Shown here in pieces: positions 8,518 to 16,556 of a stretch of DNA of 64,000 bases. This stretch comes from Hyphomicrobiales bacterium. GTDB taxonomy: Bacteria; Pseudomonadota; Alphaproteobacteria; Rhizobiales; Rhizobiaceae. Each line of letters starts with the position of its first letter. Position 1 is the first letter of the stretch. The stretch is taken from assembly GCA_900472295.1 (NCBI GenBank), contig UCIA01000002.1, positions 960,292-1,024,291 of the forward strand, given 5' to 3'. Below the pieces are notes generated by a model. That model did not search any database. It saw only the letters and a list, made by a program, of their open reading frames with translations, and was not told where the DNA came from. The translations under genes and the position numbers were made by a program.

Positions 8518-8832
8518 TCAATCCACCTTCTTCTCGCCGCGCTCGCCGGCCTTGACGATATCACCGGTCGTGAACAGGATTTCCTTCAACTCGGCGCGCC
8601 AGTCTTTCTTCTGGCGCAGCAGGAATTCGAGGTTCATGCCGAAATGCTTGAACTCCTCGCCTTGCGCGTTCTTCATGATCACCTTGGCCTGCGGGTCCTT
8701 TTCCACCGACATTCGCTGCTCATACCAGCTGATCGCCTCCGCCTCCTCGATCAGCGAGGTGACCATGCGGGCAAAGGTCCGCACCTTCTGCGTCAGTTCT
8801 TCCGGCGGCTCGTGATACTGATCGAAACCCAT
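8518..8832 (-). CDS. Encapsulated-ferritin-like (EncFtn) protein
   Basis: A 104-residue two-helix ferritin-like protein resembling the encapsulated ferritins, which oxidise Fe(II) as a decamer inside encapsulin shells. The family pattern is clear: EEAEAISWYEQR (29-40, cf. EELEAVDWYDQR in the Rhodospirillum protein, quoted from memory), then GEEFKHFGMNLEFL (58-71) with Glu59/Glu60 and His63 in ferroxidase positions, then LFTTGDI. The start at 8832 is chosen because GAGGGAGG precedes that ATG; an ATG 15 nt upstream lacks this spacing. The C-terminus (GERGEKKVD) shows no obvious encapsulin-targeting peptide, and no shell-protein gene is seen in the window. It is convergent with the LacI regulator. 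Confidence 0.75.
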   Translation of the reverse strand: MGFDQYHEPPEELTQKVRTFARMVTSLIEEAEAISWYEQRMSVEKDPQAKVIMKNAQGEEFKHFGMNLEFLLRQKKDWRAELKEILFTTGDIVKAGERGEKKVD

Positions 8833-8904
8833 GTCGTCCTCCCTCAAATGGACCGGCAGATTTAGCCGTATCCATGAATGCGCGGGCGCGCGGCGGGTTC
8901 CGCC

Positions 8905-9669
8905 TCACTGCTGCAATTCAGCCAAAGCTCTCTGCAACGGCGCCGATGAGATCTGGATCGGACCGGAGAAAGGCACATCCATGTCGAGGATCAGGTAGAG
9001 CGCTCCGGCAATCAGCGCCGCCGACACCACGAACGTTGCCACGGTGATGGCATTTCGGGGCGCCCTGAAGCCGAAACTGGCGAAGATCAGCACCAGCCAG
9101 GCAATGAGCATGCCGATCAGCGGCGGCGGGATGGTGCCTTCCGATTGCTCGATCAAAGCCCAGCGCAGTTCCAGCACCTTCGCCAGATGCTGTCGGGCGT
9201 CCTGCAGCAGGGAGCCATGTGCTGCGTCAGCAGGCGCCAACGCGATCAATCGGGTGCCGATCTCCGTTAACAAACGTTCGGACAGCCGGTTGGCGACAAG
9301 GGGTGTTTCGTCGGTTTGCGCCCAGCCGGCCGTCAGCCTTTGCACATAGGCGACCAGCGGCTGACGCACCTCGCCGGTCTCCGGCCCATATTGCCGAAGC
9401 GTGCGGTCGAGCAGGATCAACTCGGTCGCATAGGCGTGCACATTGTGGTCGATCGATTCGTAGGTATTCTTGGCCGAGTTGATCATCAGCCCAAGCACCA
9501 GCGAAGTCATCACCACGAACAGGTTTGCGGCCAGCCGCACCACATTGTTGGTGTCGTCCTCGCGGTGATGCGCAGGCAATTTGCGATAGACAGCCATGCT
9601 GACCAGCGGCGCCGCCGTCAGGCAGAGGAAAACGGCCACCGCGATGAGTATTTCCTGCATGGCAGCCAT
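8905..9669 (-). CDS. DUF4239 (bestrophin-like) membrane protein
   Basis: A membrane protein of 251-254 residues matching the DUF4239 layout. An N-terminal hydrophobic helix (EILIAVAVFLCLTAAPLVSM) is followed by a second membrane segment (NLFVVMTSLVLGLMINSAK). A long cytoplasmic helical middle region begins YESIDHNVHAYATELILLDR, and two C-terminal membrane helices follow (GMLIAWLVLIFASFGF and ITVATFVVSAALIAGALYLILD). Function is unknown, and channel activity is not established for this family. ATGs at 9669 and 9660 are both possible and neither has a good ribosome-binding site. The neighbours give no clue to its role. Confidence 0.75.
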   Translation of the reverse strand: MAAMQEILIAVAVFLCLTAAPLVSMAVYRKLPAHHREDDTNNVVRLAANLFVVMTSLVLGLMINSAKNTYESIDHNVHAYATELILLDRTLRQYGPETGEVRQPLVAYVQRLTAGWAQTDETPLVANRLSERLLTEIGTRLIALAPADAAHGSLLQDARQHLAKVLELRWALIEQSEGTIPPPLIGMLIAWLVLIFASFGFRAPRNAITVATFVVSAALIAGALYLILDMDVPFSGPIQISSAPLQRALAELQQ

Positions 9670-9837
9670 TTCTGCACGGCAAGCTCCGAATGCCAATGGC
9701 TGGCACAGCGCTCTGTCACGCAAGTATCATGTTTGCGTCCTAGACCGCTTGCCGGGAGGGCGCTTGCGACATCGTCGATGCGACGCGGAGCCCTTGCAGT
9801 CTCCGCCGCTCAAGGCTTTGTCACAAAGAGGATCTCC

Positions 9838-11319
9838 ATGAAAATCTCGCACCGAACCGTGTCGCTCGGCGCCGCATTGGCGCTTTTTACCGCCTTGCCC
9901 CCTGCCCTTGCCGACAGCACCGCCACCGTTGGCGGCGTCAGCTTCGTCAACAAGGGTCTGGTCGGCGTCGGCCGCCTCCCGGCCGACCTGAAGGACAAGT
10001 TCGGCGAGACCTTCGGCTCCGGCTCCGGCATGTCGATCGACGCCTCGAGCTGGACGCATGACGCCAATGGCTACAAGGGTTCGCTCTGGCTGCTGCCGGA
10101 CCGCGGCTACAATGTCGTCGGCACCACCGACTATCGGCCGCGCCTCAACACGATCAGTATTGAATTCACGCCGACGGCGCTGGGCGGTGCACCCGCCGCG
10201 GGCCAGGAACAGACCGGCGTCAAGGCGACGCTTGCCGATTCCATGCTTTTGACCGACGACAAGGGTGCTGATGCCACCGGCCTTGATCCGCTGAACGGCG
10301 TGCGCGCGGCCAGCGGCGACCTGCCGATCCTGCCCGAGGCCAATGGCAAGCTGGCGCTCGACAATGAGGCGATCGCTCGGCTGCCCGACGGCACTATGTT
10401 CATCTCCGACGAATACGGCCCCAACATCTACCGCTTCTCGGCCGATGGTCATCTGCTCTCGGCGGCGCAGCCGCCCGCAGCCCTGGTGCCGATGCGCAAG
10501 GGCACGCCGAACTTCGCCTCCGACAATCCAGGCCCCGGCGCCGCCGAGCCCGATCCGAAGGATCCCGAGACCGGCCGCCAGAACAATCAGGGCCTCGAAG
10601 GCATGGCGCTGACGCCGGACGGCAAGGCGCTGATCGCTGTGCTGCAGTCGGCACCCCGGCAGGATGGCGGCGATTCCGGCGCCACGCGCCAGAACACCCG
10701 CGCGCTGGTCTATGACGCCTCCGACCCGGCGCATCTCAAGCTGGTGCACGAATATGTCGTGCCGCTGCCGGTGTTCAAGGACGACAAGGGCAAGACCAAG
10801 ATCGCCGCGCAGAGCGAGATCGTGGCGCTCTCCGACAAGACCTTCCTGATGCTGGCGCGAGACAGCGGCAACGGCCAGGGCCTGAAGGGAGACACCTCGC
10901 TCGTCCGCCAGATCTTCGTCGTCGACGTCTCTGGTGCCACCGACATTGCCGGCGGCGCCTTCGATGCCGCCGACAAGCCGGTTGCGCCAAAGGGCGTGCT
11001 CGACCCCTCGGTGACGCCGGCCAAGCTGACGCCGTTCATCGACATCAACGACAACAAGGAACTCGGCCGTTTCGGCCTGCATAACGGCAAGCCCAACGAC
11101 AAGAACAATCTGTCGGAGAAGTGGGAAGCAATGTCGGTGGTCAGCGTCCTCGATCCGGCGCTGCCCGACGACTATTTCCTGTTCGTCGGCAATGACAACG
11201 ACTTCCTCGCCCAGGACGGCTTCCAGGTCGGCGCGCCCTACAAGGCCGAAGACGGCGCCGATGTCGACACCACCTTCCTGGTCTATCAGGTCACGCTGCC
11301 GGGCCTCGCCAAGAAGTAG
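9838..11319 (+). CDS. Secreted phytase-like (esterase-like activity) protein
   Basis: An exported protein of 493 residues in the phytase-like/esterase-like family (PF13449), predicted as a beta-propeller. The Sec signal peptide spans about residues 1-24 (hydrophobic SLGAALALFTALPPALA, cleavage after ALA). Characteristic stretches include GSLWLLPDRGYNVVGT, FISDEYGPNIYRFSADG and GLEGMALTPDG, which resemble propeller-blade repeats. The start is set by AGAGGATCTCC just before the ATG at 9838, immediately followed by the signal peptide; the open frame upstream is not coding. Real substrates are unknown, and phytase activity is not shown for most members. A strong terminator follows 11 bp after the stop. 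Confidence 0.85.
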   Translation: MKISHRTVSLGAALALFTALPPALADSTATVGGVSFVNKGLVGVGRLPADLKDKFGETFGSGSGMSIDASSWTHDANGYKGSLWLLPDRGYNVVGTTDYRPRLNTISIEFTPTALGGAPAAGQEQTGVKATLADSMLLTDDKGADATGLDPLNGVRAASGDLPILPEANGKLALDNEAIARLPDGTMFISDEYGPNIYRFSADGHLLSAAQPPAALVPMRKGTPNFASDNPGPGAAEPDPKDPETGRQNNQGLEGMALTPDGKALIAVLQSAPRQDGGDSGATRQNTRALVYDASDPAHLKLVHEYVVPLPVFKDDKGKTKIAAQSEIVALSDKTFLMLARDSGNGQGLKGDTSLVRQIFVVDVSGATDIAGGAFDAADKPVAPKGVLDPSVTPAKLTPFIDINDNKELGRFGLHNGKPNDKNNLSEKWEAMSVVSVLDPALPDDYFLFVGNDNDFLAQDGFQVGAPYKAEDGADVDTTFLVYQVTLPGLAKK

Positions 11320-11330
11320 TCGCATACGAA

Positions 11331-11361
11331 AAAGGCGGACGCGTCGAACGCGTCCGCCTTT
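11331..11361. terminator. Bidirectional rho-independent terminator
   Basis: A 13-bp perfect stem (AAAGGCGGACGCG / CGCGTCCGCCTTT) has a 5-nt loop. With A residues on one side and T residues on the other it can end transcription of the phytase-like gene from the left and of the L,D-transpeptidase gene from the right, which are convergent here. Confidence 0.9.
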
Positions 11362-11396
11362 AGACTGCTTGTCGATCAGCAGTGCCGCAAGGCAGT

Positions 11397-12188
11397 TTAC
11401 TTCAACATCTCCGCATCCCTCGGCACACCGGCATCGATCGGCTCGGCGGTCCTGTTCGACACGGCGGAGCTCGCCCCGGCGATCGAGAAGTTCGCGCGCA
11501 CATGGACCTGGGTGACGCCGTTGACCCGGCTGTAGAGGTCGATGATGTCCTGGTTCATGAAGCGCACGCAGCCCGACGATGCGTTCTTGCCGATGGAATC
11601 CCATTCCGGCGTGCCGTGCAGCCGGTACATCGTGTCTTTGCCGTCGCGGAACAGATAGAGAGCGCGCGCCCCGAGCGGGCTTTGCGGCCCCGGCGGCATT
11701 CCGTCCTTGTATTTCGCCAGCTCCGGCTTGCGCTTGATCATTTCGGGCGGCGGCGTCCACACCGGCCACTTCTTGCGCGCCTGGACCACCGCACTTCCAG
11801 TCCAACCGAAACCGGCCTTGCCGAGGCTGACGCCATAGCGCATGGCCTTGCCGCCATCGCGCACCAGATAGAGGAAATGCTCGGATGTATCGACGACGAT
11901 CGTGCCTGGCTTTTCTCCGGTCGGATCGTCGACGATCTGGCGCACGAATTTCGGATCGAGCTTGGAGATCGGGATTGCCGGCAGCGCAAAACCCTCATCG
12001 GTGCGCGCCGAATACATGGCTGCGGCATCGCCGAGAGCCGGCTCGGGCGGCGGTGCGGGCGTTGGCGGTGGCCCGACGACATCCGTGGTTGTGCACGCCG
12101 AAAGCGCCAGGGAAGCGGCACCCAAAGCGGATGCGCCTATAAACCAGCGCCGGTTCAGGCGCTCAGAAAAAAGCGGATTGTCAGACAT
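11397..12188 (-). CDS. L,D-transpeptidase (YkuD), Tat-type lipoprotein
   Basis: A periplasmic cross-linking enzyme of 263 residues that forms 3-3 peptide bridges in peptidoglycan or attaches proteins to it. The N-terminus has twin arginines (RR at 13-14, then WFIGAS) and a lipobox LSAC with Cys32, so it is probably Tat-exported and lipid-anchored. A Pro-rich linker (about 40-50) follows. The YkuD domain carries HGTPEWDSIG and SSGCVRF, the catalytic His/Ser-Gly-Cys-Arg signature. ATG 12188 is preferred because GGGGGATC precedes it; the frame is open another 15 codons upstream without a good start. It may act alongside the cell-wall enzymes elsewhere in the window. Confidence 0.9.
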   Translation of the reverse strand: MSDNPLFSERLNRRWFIGASALGAASLALSACTTTDVVGPPPTPAPPPEPALGDAAAMYSARTDEGFALPAIPISKLDPKFVRQIVDDPTGEKPGTIVVDTSEHFLYLVRDGGKAMRYGVSLGKAGFGWTGSAVVQARKKWPVWTPPPEMIKRKPELAKYKDGMPPGPQSPLGARALYLFRDGKDTMYRLHGTPEWDSIGKNASSGCVRFMNQDIIDLYSRVNGVTQVHVRANFSIAGASSAVSNRTAEPIDAGVPRDAEMLK

Positions 12189-12357
12189 GATCCCCCGGTT
12201 TGCTACCCCACGCGGCGACGACCCATAGCCCATTCCGGATGATTTGAGAACCTGATTGGCTCAATCATGCAAAGCGGAATGTTCCGATGCCGCATCGACC
12301 TCTCCGGTTAAATCGGCGATCATTGCGACCGGACTGAGACCGCGTCGAGTGCCCGCC

Positions 12358-13830
12358 ATGGACGAAGAAATGCCACCGCGCCGGCGCACCGGCGACCTGA
12401 CCAGCGGCCCGATCCCACGCACGCTGCTTTTGTTCGCCTTGCCGGTGCTCGGCTCCAACGTGCTGCAATCGCTCAACGGTTCGATCAACGCCGTCTGGGT
12501 CGGCCGCTTCCTCGGCGAATCGGCGCTGACCGCGACCTCCAACGCCAATCTTGTGCTGTTTTTGATCCTCGGCACGGTGTTCGGCATCGGCATGGCGGCG
12601 ACCATCCTGGTGGCGCAATCGGTCGGCGCCCGCGACCTGACCGAGGCGCGCCGCATCGTCGGCACCAGCGCCACTTTCTTCTTCCTCATTTCGGTGATCT
12701 TCGCCGTCTGCGGCTGGATCTGGGTCGACGCCATTCTCAACACGCTGGGCACACCGGCCGACGCGCTGCCGCTGGCGCGCTCCTATCTGCGCATCATCTT
12801 CGTCGCCGTGCCGATGATGAACCTTCTGTCCTTCGTCATGACGGTGCTGCGGGGCGCCGGTGATTCGCGTACGCCATTCTTCTTCATGGCGCTGGCCGTC
12901 GTTTTCGACATCGTGCTCAACCCGCTGCTGATCCGCGGCATCGGGCCATTCCCTGAACTTGGTATAGCGGGCTCTGCCACCGCAACGCTGATCGGCCAGA
13001 CGATAAGCGTGATCGCCATTCTCGTTGTGCTCTATGTCCGCAAGCATCCGCTGCGGCTCGCCGACGCCAACCTCGCTTTGCTGCGGCCCGACCCCACCTT
13101 GCTGCGCATCATCGTCTTCAAAGGCGTGCCGATGGGCCTGCAGATGATCGTGATTTCGGCGGCAGCACTCACCGTGATGGGCATGGTCAATTCCTATGGC
13201 TCACAGGTCGCTGCCGCCTACGGCATCGCCGCGCAGCTGTGGACCTATATCCAGATGCCGGCGCTGGCCATCGGCGCTGCGGTCTCCTCGATGGCGGCGC
13301 AAAATGTCGGCGCCGGGCGCTGGGACCGCATCGGCCGCATCGCCGCCTCCGGCGTCGGCTTCAACCTGGTTCTGACCGGCGCGCTGGTCGCCGTGCTTTT
13401 CGTTTTCGACCGCCCGGTGCTCAGCCTCTTCCTCTCGAGCGACAGCGCAGCGATCGATATCGCTGTCCACATCAACAAGATCGCTTCCTGGTCGTTCATC
13501 CTGTTTGGCATCACCATCGTGTTGTTTGCCACCGTGCGCGCCACAGGTGCGGTGATGCCGCCGCTGATCATCCTGGTGATCTCGGTGCTGGTCGTTCGCA
13601 CCGGCTTTGCCTACTTCATGCGCGGCGTCATCGGCGAGGAAGCGCTGTGGTGGAGCTTTCCGGCGGGATCGATCACCTCGCTGGTGCTGGCTGCCGCCTA
13701 TTATCGCTTCGGCCGCTGGCGGACCATGCATATGATCGAGAACCGGCCGGCCGGCGGCGAGCCACCCGACACGGGACTTGGCATACCGCGCGGACGAGCC
13801 AACATGGCGCCCGAGACGCCGAACGGGTGA
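12358..13830 (+). CDS. MATE-family multidrug/toxin efflux transporter
   Basis: Inner-membrane antiporter of the MATE family (NorM-like), about 490 residues with the expected pair of six-helix MatE repeats. Family features include the N-terminal segment PRTLLLFALPVLGSNVLQSL, the helix SINAVWVGRFLGESALTATS, and TLRGAGDSRTPFFF-like ordering (MTVLRGAGDSRTPF). The second half starts near VFKGVPMGLQMIVISAAALTVM. ATG 12358 is chosen since it directly precedes the cytoplasmic tail DEEMPPRRRTG; the frame is open to 12256, but that part looks non-coding. Substrate is unknown. It is divergent from the L,D-transpeptidase gene. Confidence 0.9.
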   Translation: MDEEMPPRRRTGDLTSGPIPRTLLLFALPVLGSNVLQSLNGSINAVWVGRFLGESALTATSNANLVLFLILGTVFGIGMAATILVAQSVGARDLTEARRIVGTSATFFFLISVIFAVCGWIWVDAILNTLGTPADALPLARSYLRIIFVAVPMMNLLSFVMTVLRGAGDSRTPFFFMALAVVFDIVLNPLLIRGIGPFPELGIAGSATATLIGQTISVIAILVVLYVRKHPLRLADANLALLRPDPTLLRIIVFKGVPMGLQMIVISAAALTVMGMVNSYGSQVAAAYGIAAQLWTYIQMPALAIGAAVSSMAAQNVGAGRWDRIGRIAASGVGFNLVLTGALVAVLFVFDRPVLSLFLSSDSAAIDIAVHINKIASWSFILFGITIVLFATVRATGAVMPPLIILVISVLVVRTGFAYFMRGVIGEEALWWSFPAGSITSLVLAAAYYRFGRWRTMHMIENRPAGGEPPDTGLGIPRGRANMAPETPNG

Positions 13831-13877
13831 AGCGGCTACAGCGCGGCGACTATGTTTAACGGGTTGGGAGGCCGCCA

Positions 13878-13982
13878 ATGCATGTCGCCCAGAAGTGTGC
13901 CGCGGTTCTGGGACAACGACATGCATCAAAACAAAGACTTAAAGCGCGTCGCATGAATCCGTTTCAGCGCGACGCGCTTTAA
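13878..13982. repeat. Composite two-hairpin intergenic repeat
   Basis: Two adjacent inverted repeats form one unit. The first has arms ATGCATGTCG (13878-13887) and CGACATGCAT (13917-13926). The second has 14-bp arms TTAAAGCGCGTCGC (13939-13952) and GCGACGCGCTTTAA (13969-13982). I recognise this as a common Mesorhizobium-type intergenic element; diverged relatives of the first half occur at 29975-30030 and 31031-31078. The second hairpin overlaps the stop codon of the araC-family gene, whose last codons it encodes, and may also act as a terminator between the convergent genes. Confidence 0.8.
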
Positions 13983-14856
13983 GACTCTGGGTAACCTTCA
14001 CCAGATCTCTGGAAGGTGGCAACCCGAACAGGCGCGCATACTCGCGGCTGAACTGGTTTGGACTTTCGTAGCCGACGGTGAACGCAATCGACGTCGCACT
14101 TCCCTGCCCTGCGATCAGCTGGGACCTGGCGTGAAGAAGGCGAATGCGCTTCTGATACTGCAGCGGGCTGAGCGCAGTCACCGCCTTGAAGTGACGATGA
14201 AACGCCGAAACGCTGAGCGCCGCCATCGCAGCCAGCGCTTCCACCCTGATCTCCCGCGCAAAATTCCGTCTGATCCAGTCGATCGCGACGCTGATCCGCG
14301 ACAGCGCTGTGTCCGGCGTCGCGATGTCCCTCAGCATCCAGCCATGCGGTCCCTGAAGGACACGAAACAGGATTTCCCGCTCATAGGCGGGAGCCAGCGC
14401 GGCAGTCTCGTCCGGATGCTCCAGCAACCGCATCATCCGCAGCCAGGCATCGAGAAGCTCTGGCGTCACGGGAGCGACAGAGAAAGCCGAGGCATATAGC
14501 CCACCGCCAGACGGCTTCGAAACATCGGCCAGAAGGCTGGCGACGATTGTCGGATCGAGCGTGAGGCTGATGGCCAGATACGGCTCTCCCCTGCTTGAGG
14601 GGTGTACCGAACCGACCGCGGGCAGGTCGACCGACATGACGAAATACGTCGCCGGGTCGTAGCGGAACGTCCGGTCTCCAACGGTCATGGTTTTGCTGCC
14701 GGTCAGGATCAAATTGACCATCGGATCATAGACAGCGGCAAGCCGGTGCTCGGGAATTTCGCCCTGCACCATGGCGACACGCGGAATACCGGTTTCGGTG
14801 CGCCGGTTTTCCGCCCTTGCGGCAAGGGACCGCAATTCCCGCAGTTGCTGTTCCAT
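13939..14856 (-). CDS. AraC-family transcriptional regulator
   Basis: A regulator of about 305 residues. Its N-terminal AraC_N domain (GIPRVAMVQGEIPEHRLAAVYDP is close to the family start) is followed by two C-terminal helix-turn-helix motifs (VEALAAMAALSVSAFHRHFK and ATSIAFTVGYESPNQFSREY). ATG 14856 is the preferred start, and a GTG at 14889 would add 11 residues. It is divergent from the SDR gene at 14992; in this family the regulator often controls the adjacent SDR or aldo-keto reductase, so that is the likely target. The last codons (RRAETDSCDAL) lie inside a dispersed repeat, so the C-terminus was probably altered by its insertion. Confidence 0.88.
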   Translation of the reverse strand: MEQQLRELRSLAARAENRRTETGIPRVAMVQGEIPEHRLAAVYDPMVNLILTGSKTMTVGDRTFRYDPATYFVMSVDLPAVGSVHPSSRGEPYLAISLTLDPTIVASLLADVSKPSGGGLYASAFSVAPVTPELLDAWLRMMRLLEHPDETAALAPAYEREILFRVLQGPHGWMLRDIATPDTALSRISVAIDWIRRNFAREIRVEALAAMAALSVSAFHRHFKAVTALSPLQYQKRIRLLHARSQLIAGQGSATSIAFTVGYESPNQFSREYARLFGLPPSRDLVKVTQSLKARRAETDSCDAL

Positions 14857-14991
14857 GGTTCGACTCTGACCGATGCTCGGCTCCAGCACAAGCCAAAAGC
14901 AGAAATAGGCAAGTTTTCAGGAGGATCGGGTGAGTGCGCATCACCCGTCGAGCCTAGCTTCAGGTCACACCGAAGCATGAGGAAGAACAAC

Positions 14992-15735
14992 ATGAAGATC
15001 GTCATCGTCACCGGCAGCAGCCGCGGCCTAGGAGCCAGCACCGCACTCAAATGCGCGGAGCGCGGCATGGGCGTGCTCGTCACCTACAACAACAATCGGG
15101 CAAAGGCCGATGAGGTGGTAGCGGCGATCGCATCCCATGGCGGGAAGGCCGTGTCGCTGAAGCTCGATGTCGGCGATATCTCCTCGTTTCCCAAATTCAG
15201 GGACGCGCTGACCGCGCTTCTCCATTCCGTCTGGGGCCGCCGGACGTTCGACTACCTCGTCAACAATGCGGGATACGGCCTTTACAATCCGATCTCGACA
15301 GTGACCGAAGAGCAGTTCGACGGCTTGTTCAATGTCCACCTCAAGGGACCGTTCTTCCTCACCCAGACCTTGCTTCCCCTGATGGAAGACGGCGGCCATA
15401 TCGTCAACATGACGAGCGCCACGAGCCGCGTCGCGACAGTGGGTGTCGCCCCCTACGCCGCGTTCAAGGGCGGCCTGGAAGTTCTGACGCGCTACATGGC
15501 CAAGGAATTCGGCGGGCGCGGTATCCGAGCGAACTCCATCGCGCCGGGTGCTATCAGGACAGAACTTGGCGGCGGGCTGAACGACGAATTCGAAACTCTT
15601 CTCGCCGGGCAGACCGCGCTTGGCCGCGTCGGCGAACCCGAAGAGATCGGCGGCGTCATCGCCGGCCTGCTTTCCGAGGACAGCCGCTGGATCAACGCAC
15701 AGAACATCGAAGTCGCCGGCGGCTACATCATCTGA
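14992..15735 (+). CDS. Short-chain dehydrogenase/reductase
   Basis: A classical SDR of 247 residues. The cofactor motif TGSSRGLG is at residues 7-14, NNAG is in the central region, a Ser lies within MTSATSR, and the catalytic pair is YAAFK. The Asn-Arg residues after the second strand (TYNNNRAKA) are compatible with NADP(H). ATG 14992 is chosen because GAGGAAG precedes it with good spacing; another ATG lies 15 nt upstream. It is divergent from the AraC regulator and followed by the SnoaL-like gene after 73 bp, so the three probably form one regulatory unit. The substrate is unknown. Confidence 0.9.
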   Translation: MKIVIVTGSSRGLGASTALKCAERGMGVLVTYNNNRAKADEVVAAIASHGGKAVSLKLDVGDISSFPKFRDALTALLHSVWGRRTFDYLVNNAGYGLYNPISTVTEEQFDGLFNVHLKGPFFLTQTLLPLMEDGGHIVNMTSATSRVATVGVAPYAAFKGGLEVLTRYMAKEFGGRGIRANSIAPGAIRTELGGGLNDEFETLLAGQTALGRVGEPEEIGGVIAGLLSEDSRWINAQNIEVAGGYII

Positions 15736-15808
15736 GCTGGAGGACCGCGCGTCTACAAGAGCGGCAGCACCTGCACCCCTGAGATCAGGCAATTTACGAG
15801 GCAATCCC

Positions 15809-16135
15809 ATGCAGCAATTGATCAAAAATTTCATCGAGACAACCAACGCCGGCAATATCGACGGCGCGCTGTCCCTCTTCGCGCCCGACGCCATTGTCGA
15901 CGACGTCTCTGTTGGAGATTCCTTCGTCGGCAGAGACGGCGTGCGTCTTTACCTCGATCGATTTTTTGTTGGCTACCACACGGTCAGCAAGCTTCTGTCC
16001 ATCGAAACAATCGATGATTTCCATGCGAATGTCCGTCTCGATTTTACCGGCGATTTCGGTCACGAGACGGGCATTCTGAAGATCGTTCTCAATTCCGATG
16101 GCCTGATCGAGCGAGTCGACGCGGACCTAGACTGA
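15809..16135 (+). CDS. SnoaL-like/NTF2-fold protein
   Basis: A small 108-residue protein with the cone-shaped NTF2-like fold signature of the SnoaL family. It opens with a helix MQQLIKNFIETTNAGNIDGA, then ALSLFAPDAIVDDV, a GRDGVRLYLDRFF segment, and C-terminal strands ending GLIERVDADLD. Members range from isomerases and hydrolases to proteins without known activity, so no reaction can be assigned. It lies 73 bp after the SDR on the same strand and is probably co-transcribed with it under the divergent AraC regulator. Confidence 0.75.
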   Translation: MQQLIKNFIETTNAGNIDGALSLFAPDAIVDDVSVGDSFVGRDGVRLYLDRFFVGYHTVSKLLSIETIDDFHANVRLDFTGDFGHETGILKIVLNSDGLIERVDADLD

Positions 16136-16142
16136 CACACTC

Positions 16143-16424
16143 CTATTTGCGCATCGCCTTCAGCTTTTCGGCGACCGACGCCGCGAGGTCGCCGTAGCGT
16201 TCCTCCAGCCGTTCGGCCGACTTGATGATTGGAAAATCATGGCCGAATTTTTCCAGCGCCATGCGCAATTTCTCGACGAACTCGGCCTGTTTCTCCAGCG
16301 CCGAAAACAAGGTCTTCACCTGCGCTTCACTGATGTCGGGATTGGCCAGCATCTGAGGCACCTCGCGGCCCATCTGGTCGCCGGTGGCGGTCTGCTCTTT
16401 CAGGATTGCGATCCAGTCGGTCAA
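16143..16424 (-). CDS. Conserved small hypothetical protein
   Basis: A 93-residue protein rich in Glu, Lys and Ala with long amphipathic helices (SEAQVKTLFSALEKQAEFV, then RLMALEKFGHDFPI-like sequence). It has no signal peptide and no membrane helix. It starts with TTG at 16424; AAGGAG lies at a good distance upstream and no ATG is available. Function is unknown; the helical pattern suggests a coiled-coil or adaptor protein. It is convergent with the SnoaL-like gene and divergent from the SDR at 16557. Confidence 0.65.
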   Translation of the reverse strand: MTDWIAILKEQTATGDQMGREVPQMLANPDISEAQVKTLFSALEKQAEFVEKLRMALEKFGHDFPIIKSAERLEERYGDLAASVAEKLKAMRK

Positions 16425-16556
16425 TCGGCAGTCTCCTTATCGACGGCAACATGCGCAGCGCCTGCCGCCGCGGTCAACCCAAAGCCACCGCAACGGGCTT
16501 GCCTGAGCCGCATCCGGCGCTAAGTTCGGCGCGACCTGAACCCAAGGAAAAAGCCC

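Noticed and set aside
9727..11805. A 692-codon minus-strand frame opposite the phytase-like gene
   Set aside because: It has no family features, has Arg/Gly/Ala-biased composition, crosses the terminator at 11331-11361 and overlaps two genes with strong motifs.
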